Part shown: piece by piece, positions 33,106 through 45,979 of the stretch
How positions within the stretch are numbered: position 1 is the first letter of the stretch
Layout: each line of letters begins with the position of its first letter
From: Cinnamomum chago
Lineage: Eukaryota; Streptophyta; Magnoliopsida; Laurales; Lauraceae
Length of the DNA: 64,000 nt
Reading direction: 5' to 3'
Assembly: GCA_038049695.1 (NCBI GenBank)
Contig: CP142457.1
Span: 59,082,501 to 59,146,500, forward strand
Notes under the pieces: generated by a model
What the model saw: the letters and a program-made list of their open reading frames with translations, nothing else
Database searches by the model: none
Told to the model about the DNA's origin: nothing
Translations under genes and position numbers: made by a program

Positions 33106-35420
33106 GTCTATCAAATAACTGTTTTTTCTTGTTTTTTCATTTAATAGAGTGATGATGGCATTTAGCTTTCTCTACATGTTTGGAACAAGGGACATTTTGT
33201 GATTGTCAGACTTTCAGTGGTGGATATTTTCAAATATCAATTATGCAGTGATCTCTTATAAGTGCCAAATAATTCAGAGGTGCTCTTTTTCCAATTATTA
33301 AATTTTAAAAGGCCAACAAGTTCTACTTGGAAGTTGGAATGACCCCCGCATTAGCCCAATCCTTCAAAAGAGGGTTGGATAGATGATAAAATATTTCCCT
33401 CTCGAGTGTCTCATTAAGAGGATCCCCTAGAGTGGAATAGTCCGGATCCCTTGTTTGGACCAAACAAGGGGGTGACACATTGTTTTGTACTTAAAAGACG
33501 GAGCTGGCTTTTAAAGAGAATACCGGTTTTTAAACTCAACAAGTTCATTTGTTACCTCCTGATTGGTCCAATTGGCTCAAACATGGTTTGCTGGAGTCAA
33601 AGTGGAAGGACTTTTCAATAAAAAAAAGTCAAAAATATTCCTTCACAAACAACTAAAAAATAAAATACCATCATAACCCACTTATATTTTATTATTTCTT
33701 CAAATTAACTTTTATTCCACTCAACTCTATTAGTAAAGCCCTCAAATAGAGGGGTTTGCATTGATTTAGGCACCTTGGCTAGTTGTGAGTGCACCAGATT
33801 CGCAAATGAGTTCCTATAATGTTCTAAAACTTCATTTCAATGTGCATTGACTGGAGATTGACAACTTCGCCAGTAGTGAACTTTAGGCATATTTCCAGAA
33901 GGCATCATTCATTTCAGAATACCACAACCTTTGATTCACAACATGTGATAAAAGGGTAGTATGTAGGATGTGAATTGACCTCCAACTTCCGGGTGGAAGA
34001 AGATTTCAAAAACTGTGTTTTATTTATTTATTTATTTATTTTTATAACCCAGACAAGGGAGCTGGTGCTCATTAGAGACTCTGTCCATGGAGATGAGACT
34101 AGTTCCATCCCCGGATATAAGACCCGCCGCTATGAGTGATATATAGAAACATACGGATTTCATATACATATAAATTGACAATTAATGTATTAGTATTTCT
34201 GGGTTGTCGAGAGTCGGGGACATGCACAGTATGCGTAGGCGCATTCCTCATTAAAAAGAATCAATGTAAGTATTTGCATTATTTTGCACAGCCAAATTGA
34301 ATGGCATGTATCAAGATGGTTGCACTTAGACTGAATCTGAAAGGCCCTAACAGGTTTGACCTCGCATTGAATGTTTTTAATATTTATACTGACTCTGAGT
34401 CGGGTCGACCAGTTGACTCCATCAGATTCAGGCCTGCATGCAGATTTATTTAGATGCTAAATCATGTTGGGGTCCTCGTCCAACATGGACCCATTCTGTA
34501 GCCGGAACCCCCAAAATACCTCCACTTCAGCCATCCTTGAGGCCTTGGTCGTCTCCTCTGTACCTTTGATCTTCAACATCCTCTAAATATCCTCAGAAAA
34601 TTAAGAACGGCAGTAAACCTGAGTTAGCGAGAATGGGTGCCAAATCGTACCCGCCTTCATGGGGCTTGTTGAACTTGTCAACTATTTTGGCAAAAACAAT
34701 GACAATCCATCTTGCCAAGCAGTTGGGGAGTAACTGGAGTTGGAAATGACATCAGGTTCGATACAGTTTTCCAACCTTTCTGATCTTACCGTGATCAGTA
34801 TCACTATCTACCAACCAACAACACTGGCTTTATGTGTGTGGGTGGTTTGGAATACATTAACCCGAACACAGTAGAATAAATTGTTCCAAAACATTCAACC
34901 TAAAGCGTGATGAGGTCCAAATGCAACGCCCCAAAATAAAATCACGTTCAAGTAGTTTTGAAAAAAAAGGGCTTTTTTACACACTAGTATCAGCTTCAAA
35001 ATTCAGAAATAACAGTCACAGGTGTCTGCACCTGTTTAGCAAAATAACCAAACTGTGTTCATAACAAGTTCATATACCAATGGCCATAATATTTGTAAAT
35101 GATTAAACTCCAATCATTTTAGCTAGCAACCAGAGATTCCAGCTGTACAGCATTGCAATCATTGTGGAAAAAAGAGAAGTGCAGTGGCAAATTAAATCCG
35201 AACCAGCATCTTAAATAACAGGATTTCCTACTATGAATTGCTACAGCATGGTTCCATTTTTATTAATTTTTAATAAAGCCATCAATTAATTCAAATCCAT
35301 GGTAATGAGTAGTTTTCATCTAATGTATCATATTAAAATATATACAAGTATGAGATACTGAATGGTCTAAAGGAAAGGAACCAAGATCATGTAGAAAGCA
35401 CCAACATAAGGAATACTTAC
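33106..35420. other. Intergenic sequence; no further 5PTase exons found
   Basis: I looked on the minus strand for the exon that should follow the 5-phosphatase exon ending at 35421 (a FQExVPLNAGN-like motif) and did not find it. There is a (tatt)n run near 34020-34040 and no other supported feature. Confidence 0.45.
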
Positions 35421-38400
35421 CCAAGAACATACATGTCTGCTGGTTCTTCCATGCGGAGCCACTCATCAATCTCAAGATCCTCCAAAGGAGTTCTTCCCGC
35501 AACATTCCACGCGCCAACTGTCACTGTAACATCCCGTCCCCTAATGGCCTATTAATTACAATTAATTGTGTGACTAGTTAGTAAGCTTGATTAGTGTCTA
35601 AGTAGTCAGGGTTAACGACGAATCGCGTGTACGAAGTTTCGCACGATTCAGAGCGCGTTTGGGTAAGATAGAGAGTCGTTTTGCTATTTGGGTAGGGTTT
35701 CAGGGATTACAAGAGATTATGAGTTTTGGTGAGTAGGGTGCATTGGGTAGGTCTTGTTATTTCATGAACTTTAGCCTTCGGTAGCGTTTCGATTCGACGC
35801 GTCGAAGAGGCCCGAAATTCATCAAATGGTTATATAGGCCGACCCGGAACTTGACCCATCAACCCAAAGCCCAAAGCCCAAGCCCAAAACTCATTTACTT
35901 AAGTTAGGTCATCAACCCACTTCATTTATCTCTTTCATTCATTTCCATTCACTCCACTCAACTACCACAACACAGTAGCAGCCGACCTCATCTTCTTCCT
36001 CTCTTCCTTTCATTTTCTTCTTCTCCGTTGACGAGCACCGGAGCTCCGGCGAAGGAAACCAAGCCACACAACATCTTCTTCAAGTCCTCAAGATCACAAC
36101 TATCCACTTTTCTTCTTGTTTCAACCATAACCCACTTAAAGGTAAGTCTTTAAAGCTTAAAAACCATTTCATCTTCTTCCTTCTTGGTTAGAAATGGTTT
36201 AGGGAGACCCACCTTGACCCTTGGCATGCATTTATAGGAGCTTGTTGGGTTTGGAGAAGTGTTCACTTCATTTGGAGCGTTTTAGAGTGGTTTTCTCCAA
36301 CTTTCTTCTTGATTTGAGTTCATCACATCACTAAGGCAAGTGAATAGTTATATTATTGCTTGATATGTTTGTTTACCTTGATTTGGATGCTTAAATCATG
36401 TGTTAGATCATCTTGGCTCAATTGATACTTTAATAGATTGAAAACATGATAAAATGGGTTATAGATTGAATGGAATGGATTTAGAGATTAATGACTTGAT
36501 TAGTAGTTTTATAGATTGTAATTAAGTTGTTTTTCTTCCTACATATACTGCTTATCAGGTCCAAAAAGAAAGAAATGGAAAGAGTTCCATTTCAGCCCAG
36601 AACAGGGGCTGTGCCCAGTTTTCGCAGGCCAGTCGATCGACCGGCCTGCAGGGGCCGGTCGACCGGGCAAGCAGGGGCAGGTCGACCTGCGGGTTGACCG
36701 GGCCTTATGCAGATTTCCCTTTATGAAGGGATTTTTACCCTGTTTTGAGGTGGACTTTGGTGGACCTTTGGATACCCCTTTGAGGACTCATTTGACTTAT
36801 TATGAGGATGTCTTGAGCCGACATTCGTCACTGCCGATCCGGTTGCATCGGAAGCTAACCTAGTTCAATCTTGAATGGTACGAGACAACGGGATACTCTT
36901 TTATAAGTCTATGCACGAAGATTGTTCATCCAAGTATCGCGAACTCTAACCCCTTCGTTGACTGAATAGGTTGTGCGATGCTTCAGGGTTGACATTATAC
37001 TTAGGATTGGATTGTTTATCGTTTTCGATTCTGAATGGTACCTTTGGGTACTATCTTCTACATGTGATGAGCATGTTCTTTAGTTCTATTTGCTTTGCTT
37101 TATTAGAGGACCTTTTGAGAACTTAGATGATGAACTTAGGATCCCCTTTGCTGTTTCGTTTGTTTCGATATTCGTTTGAAGTGTTGTGGCTAGGGATTTT
37201 GATTGTCAGGCTTAAAGAGGACTACTATTGGTATTTGTTCGGAGTTTGATTTGATTTGGAATAAAGTAGTTCTCTATTGGTATTGAATCTTGTTCGCACA
37301 AGAGCCTAGCCCTTCACCGATGTTTTAGGATTCTTTGTGTCAGGCATCACTCAGCTGTTAACGTTCAATACAGTTGGGGCACCATCTGTGGAGAGGATTG
37401 TTACTATCCTCGGGTTGTTTGTTCCTCGAAGCGAGATAGAGCTAGAGCTCACGGAGCCCGAGCTACTTAAGCTGAGAGTTGTTTGTTCCTCGAGTTGTTT
37501 GATCCTCGGAGCAAGATAGAGCCAGAGCTACTTGAGCTACGGGTTGTTTGGATATTGGATACTGGGTTTTTATCCCATTTGATGATATATATTGGCATAT
37601 GTGGACCGCCTACTTGATAGTTTCTTTATGATTCGAATGCACGGCATCTCTTACGATCAGAGTGCTATGCGTCTCTTATAATCATGTTTATCGTTTACTC
37701 TCTTTAGTACTGCATATCTAAGGTAATTTATATATCTATTGCTTTGCAATCCGTTGTGTTGATGATGCTACTCTTGGTGCATAGGTACCGAGCTCTACTA
37801 CCCCGTTGAGGAGGAGACGACGGAAGAAGTTCAGGAAGATCAGCCCGGTGACTTCCTAGAGTATAGTACGGACGACATTGTATAGCCGTGATGACCCCGT
37901 ACGCGAGAGCTACACGATTATCCTCTTAGCTTCATCTTTTGTTTTTCTTATACTTTTGTTTAGGCCTGGTTTTAGTTTGGCCTTTTTGACTTGTAATTAA
38001 TATTTTGTAATAGTCTTAAACTTCAACCTTAACTTTGATACTTAGTATATTGCTCTTAAACTATACATTTTTAAGATACCTCTTGTTTTATGAAGCTTCC
38101 ACTATTGTTTGATATATTCGAGGAAATGTTCATACCTCATAGCGGTCTTCGATCCAGGTGGGACACGATTAGGGCAAGAGATATGTTATTATCATTGGAA
38201 AAGTTTTAAATTGACCCTAATCTCACGCATAACCCCGGTTTCACTTTTAGGGGCGTGACAGTCACCCTGCGAACCATGATTAAATATAAATAAATCATCG
38301 TGTTTCCTAGAACAATGAACAAGTCTAAAATTAGATATGATCCAAACCTCACACCCTTTAAATTTATGTACCGGGCCTGAAGAGTTTAATTTTGATCTTC

Positions 38401-39806
38401 CCCTCCTATGCCTCCTCGACTTTGATAGTGTTTCTGGACAGATGAAATGCAGATTCAGACAGAGTAAATATAGATAATCAGAGAATTATAAGGAAATGAG
38501 CAAGAGAAATTAATATGGCTATTATGTATATGACTGACATGGAGCTTTTCACTCCCAAGTGTTCCCACCATTTGCAGGAATGATGAAAAAGATATCGAGT
38601 GCACCGGTTAAGTGTATGAAGCGAGAATTAACATGAAATTGTTCCCCCATGTTCTAAAGTTTTTGTCGATATTGAGATATAAGTGATGTTAATACTATCA
38701 GTTCACTATCTGCAACAAGACCATGGAAATTAAATGTTCTCTCAATCTCAGTCAATATGTATTATATATCTCCAATCAAAACTGATGCAACTGGTCTATA
38801 AGGAGGAGATCTAGCACATCATACTTAAATCTCCTCCTCCTTCCTTGGACAAATGATGTTAAAACTTAAAACACAAATGCTTTGAAGTTATACTGAATCT
38901 ACATAACGGCGTAAGCTGTTCTTACTGCAACAGTAGCATGCTGCAAGAACATTTCACGTTCCATCTTGTCATTTTAGAGCAAATAGCAAACACAAGATTG
39001 ATACGACCTAGAAAAGATGGACGGAACTAGATGGAAAACTTGGACGGGTCCCTTGGTCTATCCTCCTCTCTTTTATAATCTCTTTCCGCCTTCAATCAAA
39101 GGCAATTGCAATCATCGTACATGTAAGGTACACCAATTACAGTCCTATATAGTTATGTTACAAAAAGATTTAGTCAACTAATATCTCCTGTGATGGGTCA
39201 GTCATGAACTGGGCCTATTGTACATTGGCCTTGTCAGCCAGCTGTTGTTAACAAAGATCAGGTAACTATCAGTTGGACCAAAACTTAAAACACTCAAACA
39301 TGACATGAGCTCAACGATCCCATCAAGAGATGGGGAAAAATGGCTGAATTACTAATTCAAAGTCACCTGAAACTTGAATTGGGGCTGTAGATTGCTTTCC
39401 CTGCGTTCTGCGAGCCTGATTCATTTCTGTTTCTTTTGCAACTTCAGATAAGTACACACAAAATCTCAACATAATAAGAACGATATACAAATTCATAATC
39501 CAATAAATCTCCATAACCCAAATTATAAACATTAAAAAAAGCCAATTGGCACAATTCACTATCATACCAGCATCCTCGCTCTCAGTCTCCATGTCGACTT
39601 CATCTTCACTGAATTCATATACCTTAGGCTTGATGTTTAGCCATGTCTTCATCACAATGGAATGCCAAAAGGGCCGCACCCCTCTGATTAAAAAAAGGAA
39701 AGCAAGTCCACTTAAACCAATATGCACCCTGGATTCGCAAAAAACCATAAACAAGTACTAAACACACTAAATGTACCTCTGAGCACTTTGTTCTCCTTGG
39801 TCTCAT
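35421..39806 (-). pseudogene. Type I inositol polyphosphate 5-phosphatase, 5' half, split by a solo LTR
   Basis: These enzymes remove the 5-phosphate from inositol phosphates or phosphoinositides. Minus-strand exons: 39806-39777 (MRPRRTKCSE), 39682-39568 (RPFWHSIVMKTWLNIKPKVY then EFSEDEVDMETESEDA), 39441-39367 (VAKETEMNQARRTQGKQSTA), 38433-38355 (ETLSKSRRHRRGRSK...) and a catalytic-domain exon at 38266-38261 plus 35519-35421 (VTVGAWNVAGRTPLEDLEID then EWLRMEEPADMYVLG). Exons 2-5 join in one frame with GT-AG borders; the exon 1-2 junction is off by one base around a run of four Gs. A 2.7-kb solo LTR sits inside exon 5 with TSD gtcac. Exons for the rest of the catalytic domain are absent. The gene is therefore truncated and insertionally broken. 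Confidence 0.82.
35525..38260 (+). mobile_element. 2.7-kb solo LTR (family A) inserted in a 5PTase exon
   Basis: Starts tgtaacatcccgtccc, ends ggggcgtgaca, and is flanked by the 5-bp duplication gtcac (35520-35524 and 38261-38265). No internal region or second LTR is present, so it is a solo LTR left by recombination. On the plus strand it looks gene-like: ggttatatagg (about 35829), a CT-rich leader to a cttaaag/gtaagt donor near 36140, a cluster of gtcgatcgac-type palindromes (36630-36705), and near 37785 an acceptor-like gcatag followed by an open frame encoding TELYYPVEEETTEEVQEDQP and FLEYSTDDIV then a stop at 37885. T-rich sequence follows. Confidence 0.82.
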
Positions 39807-40703
39807 GATGGTTCGAAGACTCAAATTTCCAAAACAATATGTTAAAAAAAAAAAAAAAAAAAAAGGCCCGGCAAATTACTACTGATATGGAAATCCAATT
39901 ACACCGCGTCTGGACTGTCTAGTCTAATAAGACTTGCCAACTGTTAAAACAACGCAAGCGAAGATAGCCGGTAGGCTTCTTTGAAAGCAAATGGAGAAAG
40001 AAAGACGAGACAAAAGGATTGCTAGTAGGACCAAACAAACAGGATAGAAAAATGGCGTAATGTCAAGTAGAACAGGGATCCAAAACACTCCACCTGCATA
40101 TTAGTCTGTGCTCCTCTCAACGTCAGGACTTAAAAAATAAGACCCATGAGAAAATTTAAAGACTCAAGGCCATCAAACAGCTTTTTAAAATAAAAAACTA
40201 AAAAAAGGAGACCTTTTCATTATGAAGAGCCAAATACAAAAAAGGATGATACAGCCACCTGCATTGATGAATGCGTATGTTTTGAAAACCGACCACCCCA
40301 ATTGACCAAAGGTCAATTCAGCTGGGAATCAGCGGGGAAATTTTCATTCTTTGGAAGGACAGCAGCATGGGCACGAAAAGATGAAATCCCAAAAAAAGTT
40401 GCAGCTTTCCGTGGAGTGTTTGGGACCATGAATTGTAAATCGCAGAAAAGTGGAGAAGAAAGGAAGGACGGACGAAGAGTAGGTGCGTGACTGAGGAAGG
40501 AAACCGAAATCAGAGAGAGTGGTTTGGACCGGGAACTGAGCAATCCGAACAAATGAAGTTGGGCTAGGAATTGTGTGAAAGTCTAATATTAATATGAGAT
40601 TTGAGTGGTCCACCACTAAAAAGGGACAGAAAACTAATTGACAGGCAATGACAGGATTAGGGAGATAAAACAAGAAATACAATTGTAGGACTGAGAGTTG
40701 GAG
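39807..40703 (-). promoter_or_regulatory. Probable 5' UTR and promoter side of the 5PTase gene
   Basis: This lies upstream of the 5PTase ATG on the minus strand. The complement of 40300-40560 is rich in tctctct and cttcct, as in plant leaders, and may be a 5' UTR exon. An A run at 39843-39863 sits just before the ATG-proximal exon. A hAT MITE inserted at 40712 would separate this from distal promoter sequence. Inference only. Confidence 0.35.
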
Positions 40704-40711
40704 GCTGCATG

Positions 40712-41816
40712 TAGGCATGTCAAACGGGGCATGAAATGGGCCATGCCGGCCTGGCCCACCAGATGAAACGGATCGTGCGGTGCCGGCCCGCCAGATGGAG
40801 CGGGCTGGGCCATGCTGGTCATACTCGGCGTGCCTATTTCATTTTTTTCCCTGATTAATTTTTTTCGTCTTTTCGGAACTTGACCTACTCATGTTCAAAT
40901 ACTTAATATTAATTCAACAAAAAATTCTTTTAAAAAGTCTTATTCTCTCACCTAAATTTATATTTATTATGGCTAGGGCTGTATATATATGGGTTGGTTG
41001 GGATCTAATATCTGATTGGACACATTCCAAAGATACACCTGTGAGTCCAAGATGAGATCCATAGTTTGAGCCACAAGTGAAGAGACCAAACTATACTTAG
41101 AGCTGATTATGTTTTAATGCGATAATATATTCATAATAAAAGTAAAAGTAACATTATATATATATATATATATATTTGGATTACTATTATAAGTTTATAA
41201 CTATTGACCGGGCTAAAGAAGAATATTAGAAAGTGATGTAATTTGGGTCAATAAATTTAGATTTGGTTTCAATTAGACTCAAATTTCCAACCTATTTTCC
41301 AAGCTTACCTGGCCAAACCAAGTCATCTAGTGATGTTTGGTAGGTGCCAAAATAAAAAATACACAGAAGAAGTTTGTGTTCTATTTGGACCCAATTTCCA
41401 CAGTGAGTTTGTCACAATGGGCCCACCTTTTGTATAATGATTGACATCCTTTGTATTTTTATTTTTTTTTGGTAAATAAAACTTTGATTAAAAGAAAAAG
41501 AATGTGAGGGTTAGAATATTTATAGACTTTGTAAAATTGAAAAGGACATCAAATACCCCTTATATGACCGTTGTATGGATGTTGAGGGGTTAAAATGAAG
41601 AATTTTTTAAAAAATAGCCATCTTTGGGCGGGCCAGGCCTATCGTGCCTGGCGGGCCCAGGGGCCAGCCCATGTGGGCTGGTGGGCCTGGCGGGCCATGC
41701 CAAACGGGCCAAAGGGCCGGGGAGCCATGACTCGTGGGCCGTGCTAGGTCACGGGCCGTTGACTAGCGGGCCGGGCAATTCCAAACCGGGCCAGCCCAGC
41801 CCATTTGACATCCCTA
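40712..41816. mobile_element. 1.1-kb GC-rich-ended hAT MITE with perfect 8-bp TSD
   Basis: The left end taggcatgtcaaacgggg and the complement of the right end, tagggatgtcaaatgggc, are inverted termini. The duplication gctgcatg flanks it at 40704-40711 and 41817-41824. Subterminal 120-200 bp on both sides are packed with gggcc/ggccc words. The centre is AT-rich and includes a (ta)n run at 41157-41175. No coding capacity. Confidence 0.9.
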
Positions 41817-41824
41817 GCTGCATG

Positions 41825-42477
41825 GTCTTCTACAGTAGCAAACATTACTTCTTCACTGTTCCCTGTAAGTAAAATCACCCAAAACTTGATACGAAAAATA
41901 TAGCAGTAGATTAATCAGACTCTCCTAATCAAATTCATCCATGAAACTATTAGAATACAATTGCACTGCATTTTTTATTTGATGCAATAACAAGAAAATT
42001 TCCTATTGCAAAAGTAAAATGATAATTTTAGGCACATAAGTGACACATAACAACAACATAGTGATAGTTTTTTTATTTCTTTTCCGAATGGTCCTTTCCG
42101 CACATAATCATCAACAACTCTACATAATTAAATTCAATGATGAATTAACAAACATGCATTAAAAAAAAAAAAAATAACAAAATGTTGTAGTGAATTAGAA
42201 GTAGCTTATCAGGGAACGACAAATAATAGAAAAAAAAAAACTGAATTAGAAGTAGGGTAGTAGGAAGACTTCAGATGGCATAGGTTAGGTCATGAATGGC
42301 TGTCATTAACAGAGTGCCCTGGATGTTCAATCTCAAGCGCATCAGAGCTAATCATTTTTTCGAAACAACCAGCCATTTTTAATGTTTTGACCGTCGATAT
42401 TCACTAAGAGACAACCAGCAAAAGTTCATATAGCTCCAAAACAGTCAAACAGTCAAATAACTGCAATAATGTATTCA
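41825..42477. other. AT-rich intergenic sequence
   Basis: No supported gene or repeat boundary seen. Confidence 0.5.
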
Positions 42478-42482
42478 GTTAC

Positions 42483-44959
42483 TGTCACGACCCGGGCCCG
42501 AATCACGGTAACCCCGGGCCGTGGGCCCATACTTACTCCCGTGAACTCCGAATTAACCTAAGTTAATAAGGAATCCACAAGGGATAACATTCTCAATGAA
42601 CCTGTCAACTACACAATCATTGCGGAAATCTATACTTGACAAAATCAATCTACGATTTACATGTATACAAAATGAAGTCCTTATACATGTATCACATCCA
42701 ATACCATTAATTACATTCCATGAATGAATGTACAAAATAATGTTTGAAGCATTTATCAAAATATTAGAGTTCCTTTCTCCCACTCCTATGTCATTGTCAA
42801 ATGGCATTCCGACCATTCCACTCGATTAGACCTCCTGGAGGAACCGGAGCGGTCTCCTCCGCTGGCGCTGTAGGACCGGCAGGGGCAATCGGGCCTGTGA
42901 TGTCATCAATAACACTAATGAACACGACGGTTCAACATGTACAAACAATTCTTGGGATAACTCATGTTAGTACATATAATGAAGTCATTCAATTCATTGG
43001 GTAACAATTACCATCCTAGACAAATCTAGATAATTCTACAGTAACAATAGGTAACACAAGAGTTTATCAATAGTCAATCGCTATCATAGCTTCCATTCAT
43101 TTCATTTCAATTCGTTTCGTTTCATTACCATTCCATTTTCTTTCATTTTCTTTCATTTACCATCTTCCCTCAAAGGAAGGATTCATCTTCCAAATGGAAG
43201 GCATCAATCCATATCTATAGATACGATCGGAATATGTGAGACTTACTAGTGTCCGGGCCAGGGACAACTAGCATCACCACGGAGCTCAGGAACGCCCTCA
43301 CATCCATCTGCTGCAGCAGGATTATTCATTATATTGTTACCTTTAGTAACTGTTCATTCATTTATTCATTCATTCACTGTATTATTCAATTCAGCTCCGT
43401 AACGAGCTTAAGGCATTACAAGTAGTACCATGTGCAGGGATTGCATCACATCTATCAATTCTATCCAAGTTCACAATCAATTTCTAAACCAAACGAATGG
43501 GTGAAATGCTTGTTATTTAATGTACGTGTTATTTTTGATGAACATCATTTTTGGATAGTAGTTTGTATATTCACATAACCTAAGTTAACACTCAGGAAGG
43601 TTTAGGCAACCATTTGAAGAACTAGTACTTAATTGTCACTATTATTTTCTCTTAATTTCCTTAATCTCAATAATCTTAGATTAGGGCAATATTAGTTCCA
43701 ACACTAATTTATAGACCCCTACTAATCATAGGAAACAAATCTGATTCCCAAAATTCCTCAAATTCCACTGGCGGTCCGATCGATCGGCTCGAAACAGCTC
43801 CCAGTTACGAGCCTGTCCGATCGATCGGATGACAGTCCGATCGATCGGCCAGAAAAACGTCCCAGTTAAAAGACAGTCCGATCGATCGGACCTGGGCGTG
43901 TTGCAGGTCCGGGAAAACCTCAGTTTTCTCTCCTTTCTATTTCTTCTCTTTTACACATTCAAATCACTCTCATTACACAAGAGGATAGAACTTCATGTTC
44001 CTCTTTATACATCACCACTAATCATTTCAATCAATCCACAATAAATTTCCAAAGCTTAATGAAGGATACACAAACTCCAAATCCATGAGAACTCAATGAA
44101 CTTCACAATGACTAACATTAATCACAAGCAAGTGTTTATACTTGCCTCTTATGAAGTCTAATAGTAAGAGCCCTCTCTCCTTGTCTTGGCTTTGAGATAA
44201 AAATCCCCAAATGGAACCCTAATTCCATGAAAATGTGAAATACACAACCCATAAGCTATTTGTGCTAGATATCATGCCTAAACACTCATTAGGACTTGCA
44301 AACTCATTAAAGGTTCTCAATACTTACTTGTAGTTCAACTAGAGAAACCTTGAGATCTTTTCCCAAGCTCCACACTTCAACAATGGAGGAAAAAGCTTGA
44401 CGAAGAAGATGAAGATGCAAGCAAACACTCTCCTCCCAACTACTTGGAATCACTCTTAGCTTCCTCTTGAAGCATGAGATTGGTAGAGAAAAGGGAGAAT
44501 GAGTCTAGGGTTAGCTTGGAATGAAATGAGCTCTTTTCCCCTCATCTCATTCTAATATAAAACCACTTCACACAAGAGCCCCCTCATATTAATCTTTATT
44601 TCATTTTGAGTCAAATGAAACCTCATTTGATCCATTTGATGTCAAATGGAGTCGCATCTATTATGAAAGTTGACGTACTACTCGTGATACACGCGTTGGT
44701 ATCAAGGATTTCCGTATTTGACGAAATACGTGAAAATCCGTATTTACGGAAAAGTCCTTAGCCTAACTTGCTTGAGTCTAAACTCATTTAATCAACATAA
44801 TTTCATTCATATCCATCTCCATTATGCTAAATGTATCATTTGGGACTATCTTATCTCTTTTTGGTCATTAACCTTGATTAGCCCATTTATCCATGATTAA
44901 TTAGCATAAATCTCAGTCAATTAACCTTAATCACGATTAGTTTGAGTCGGGGTCTAACA
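42483..44959 (-). mobile_element. 2.5-kb solo LTR (family B), reverse orientation
   Basis: Starts tgtcacgacccgggccc, ends gtcggggtctaaca, with TSD gttac at 42478-42482 and 44960-44964. It is the reverse complement of the solo LTR at 50289-52656. On the minus strand it has a CT-rich leader, a caag/gtaagt-like donor region (near 44330), four gatcgatc-centred palindromes (43774-43890), and a terminal short open frame ending in GGLIEWNGRNAI and a stop near 42799. No internal retroelement region. Confidence 0.85.
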
Positions 44960-45979
44960 GTTACAATGTTTAAAATTGTAAACAGAAAAAAATGAATAAC
45001 TTCGGGGTTTGCACAGTAGTATTCACCCTGGTCCCTGCATCCTCCAGCTGCACAGTTGTAAAGATTTTCATCAACAAATTTTGAATGTTTTGAAAACAAA
45101 AGAAGAAGGAAAAAAAAGAAGGAAAGCAACCTTACCAAGCACGTTGCACACAGCAGTATTCTCCCTATCATCCTTCAGCTGAGGCACAGTTGGAGAAATT
45201 TGTTGCCAAAAAAAAAAAAAAACCAAACAAACAAACGTGGTAGTGAAGGATAGTCTTCATGGCCCTTTTAAGCCACTAATCCTCCTTTGACTTATCGGAC
45301 AGGGATCATCCCGAAAGCGAAAGCGCTTTCACTTTCTTTTATTTTTCACAAACAACACAAAATTAGATGGCCACATGGTGCTGCGTATAGAGCCTTTCTT
45401 TCATTACAATCAAAACATTGACCCTCTCTGACGTTCTGGGCACTCCTCAGGTGTTGCTGTAACTTCTTATTCCTCAAGTTGATTCTGTTTTGTTAAAAAC
45501 TTTATAGTTGATTAAAATAAATAGCAGTCAACATAGATTATAAAACACAACATATAACTTTAACTTTCTTTTAACACCGACCTCCACCTCGACCTCCTCT
45601 ATCCGCATCTATTTCGTATCAGAGTGAGGAATTGACGATAGCATAGAGTTTAATTTTTTTTCATCTCTATTTTCTCTCCTTGCACATCTCAATTCCTGCA
45701 TGTGCTTCGAGAAGTTTCCCAAACCTAAGAAAACTCACTTCTGTGCCACTCAGGTATCCAGTATTCTGCCGGGATTCTACCAAAATAAAAGGAGATAATT
45801 AATTTTGTTTTATCTGTGTTATAGGTTATAGCTGCAGAATTAAAATCCCAATACTAAAATCAGGCTAATTTAAGAACTTCTAACCTATGATGGGAAGAAA
45901 GGTAAGATATCCCTCTTGAAATTAGTGCTGATATCCTAATGGATTTCATAAAATGCTTTGATCCGGGCCTTTGTGCTCT

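Noticed and set aside
37337..37519. Short frame with EIELELTEPELLKL inside the family A LTR
   Set aside because: Derives from a local repeat of gttgtttgttcctcgag and gagctact words; no evidence of coding.
44917..45171. Minus-strand frame with Cys-rich CAAGGCRDQGEYYC
   Set aside because: Partly duplicated block nearby but no family recognised and much of the frame is low-complexity Phe/Leu.
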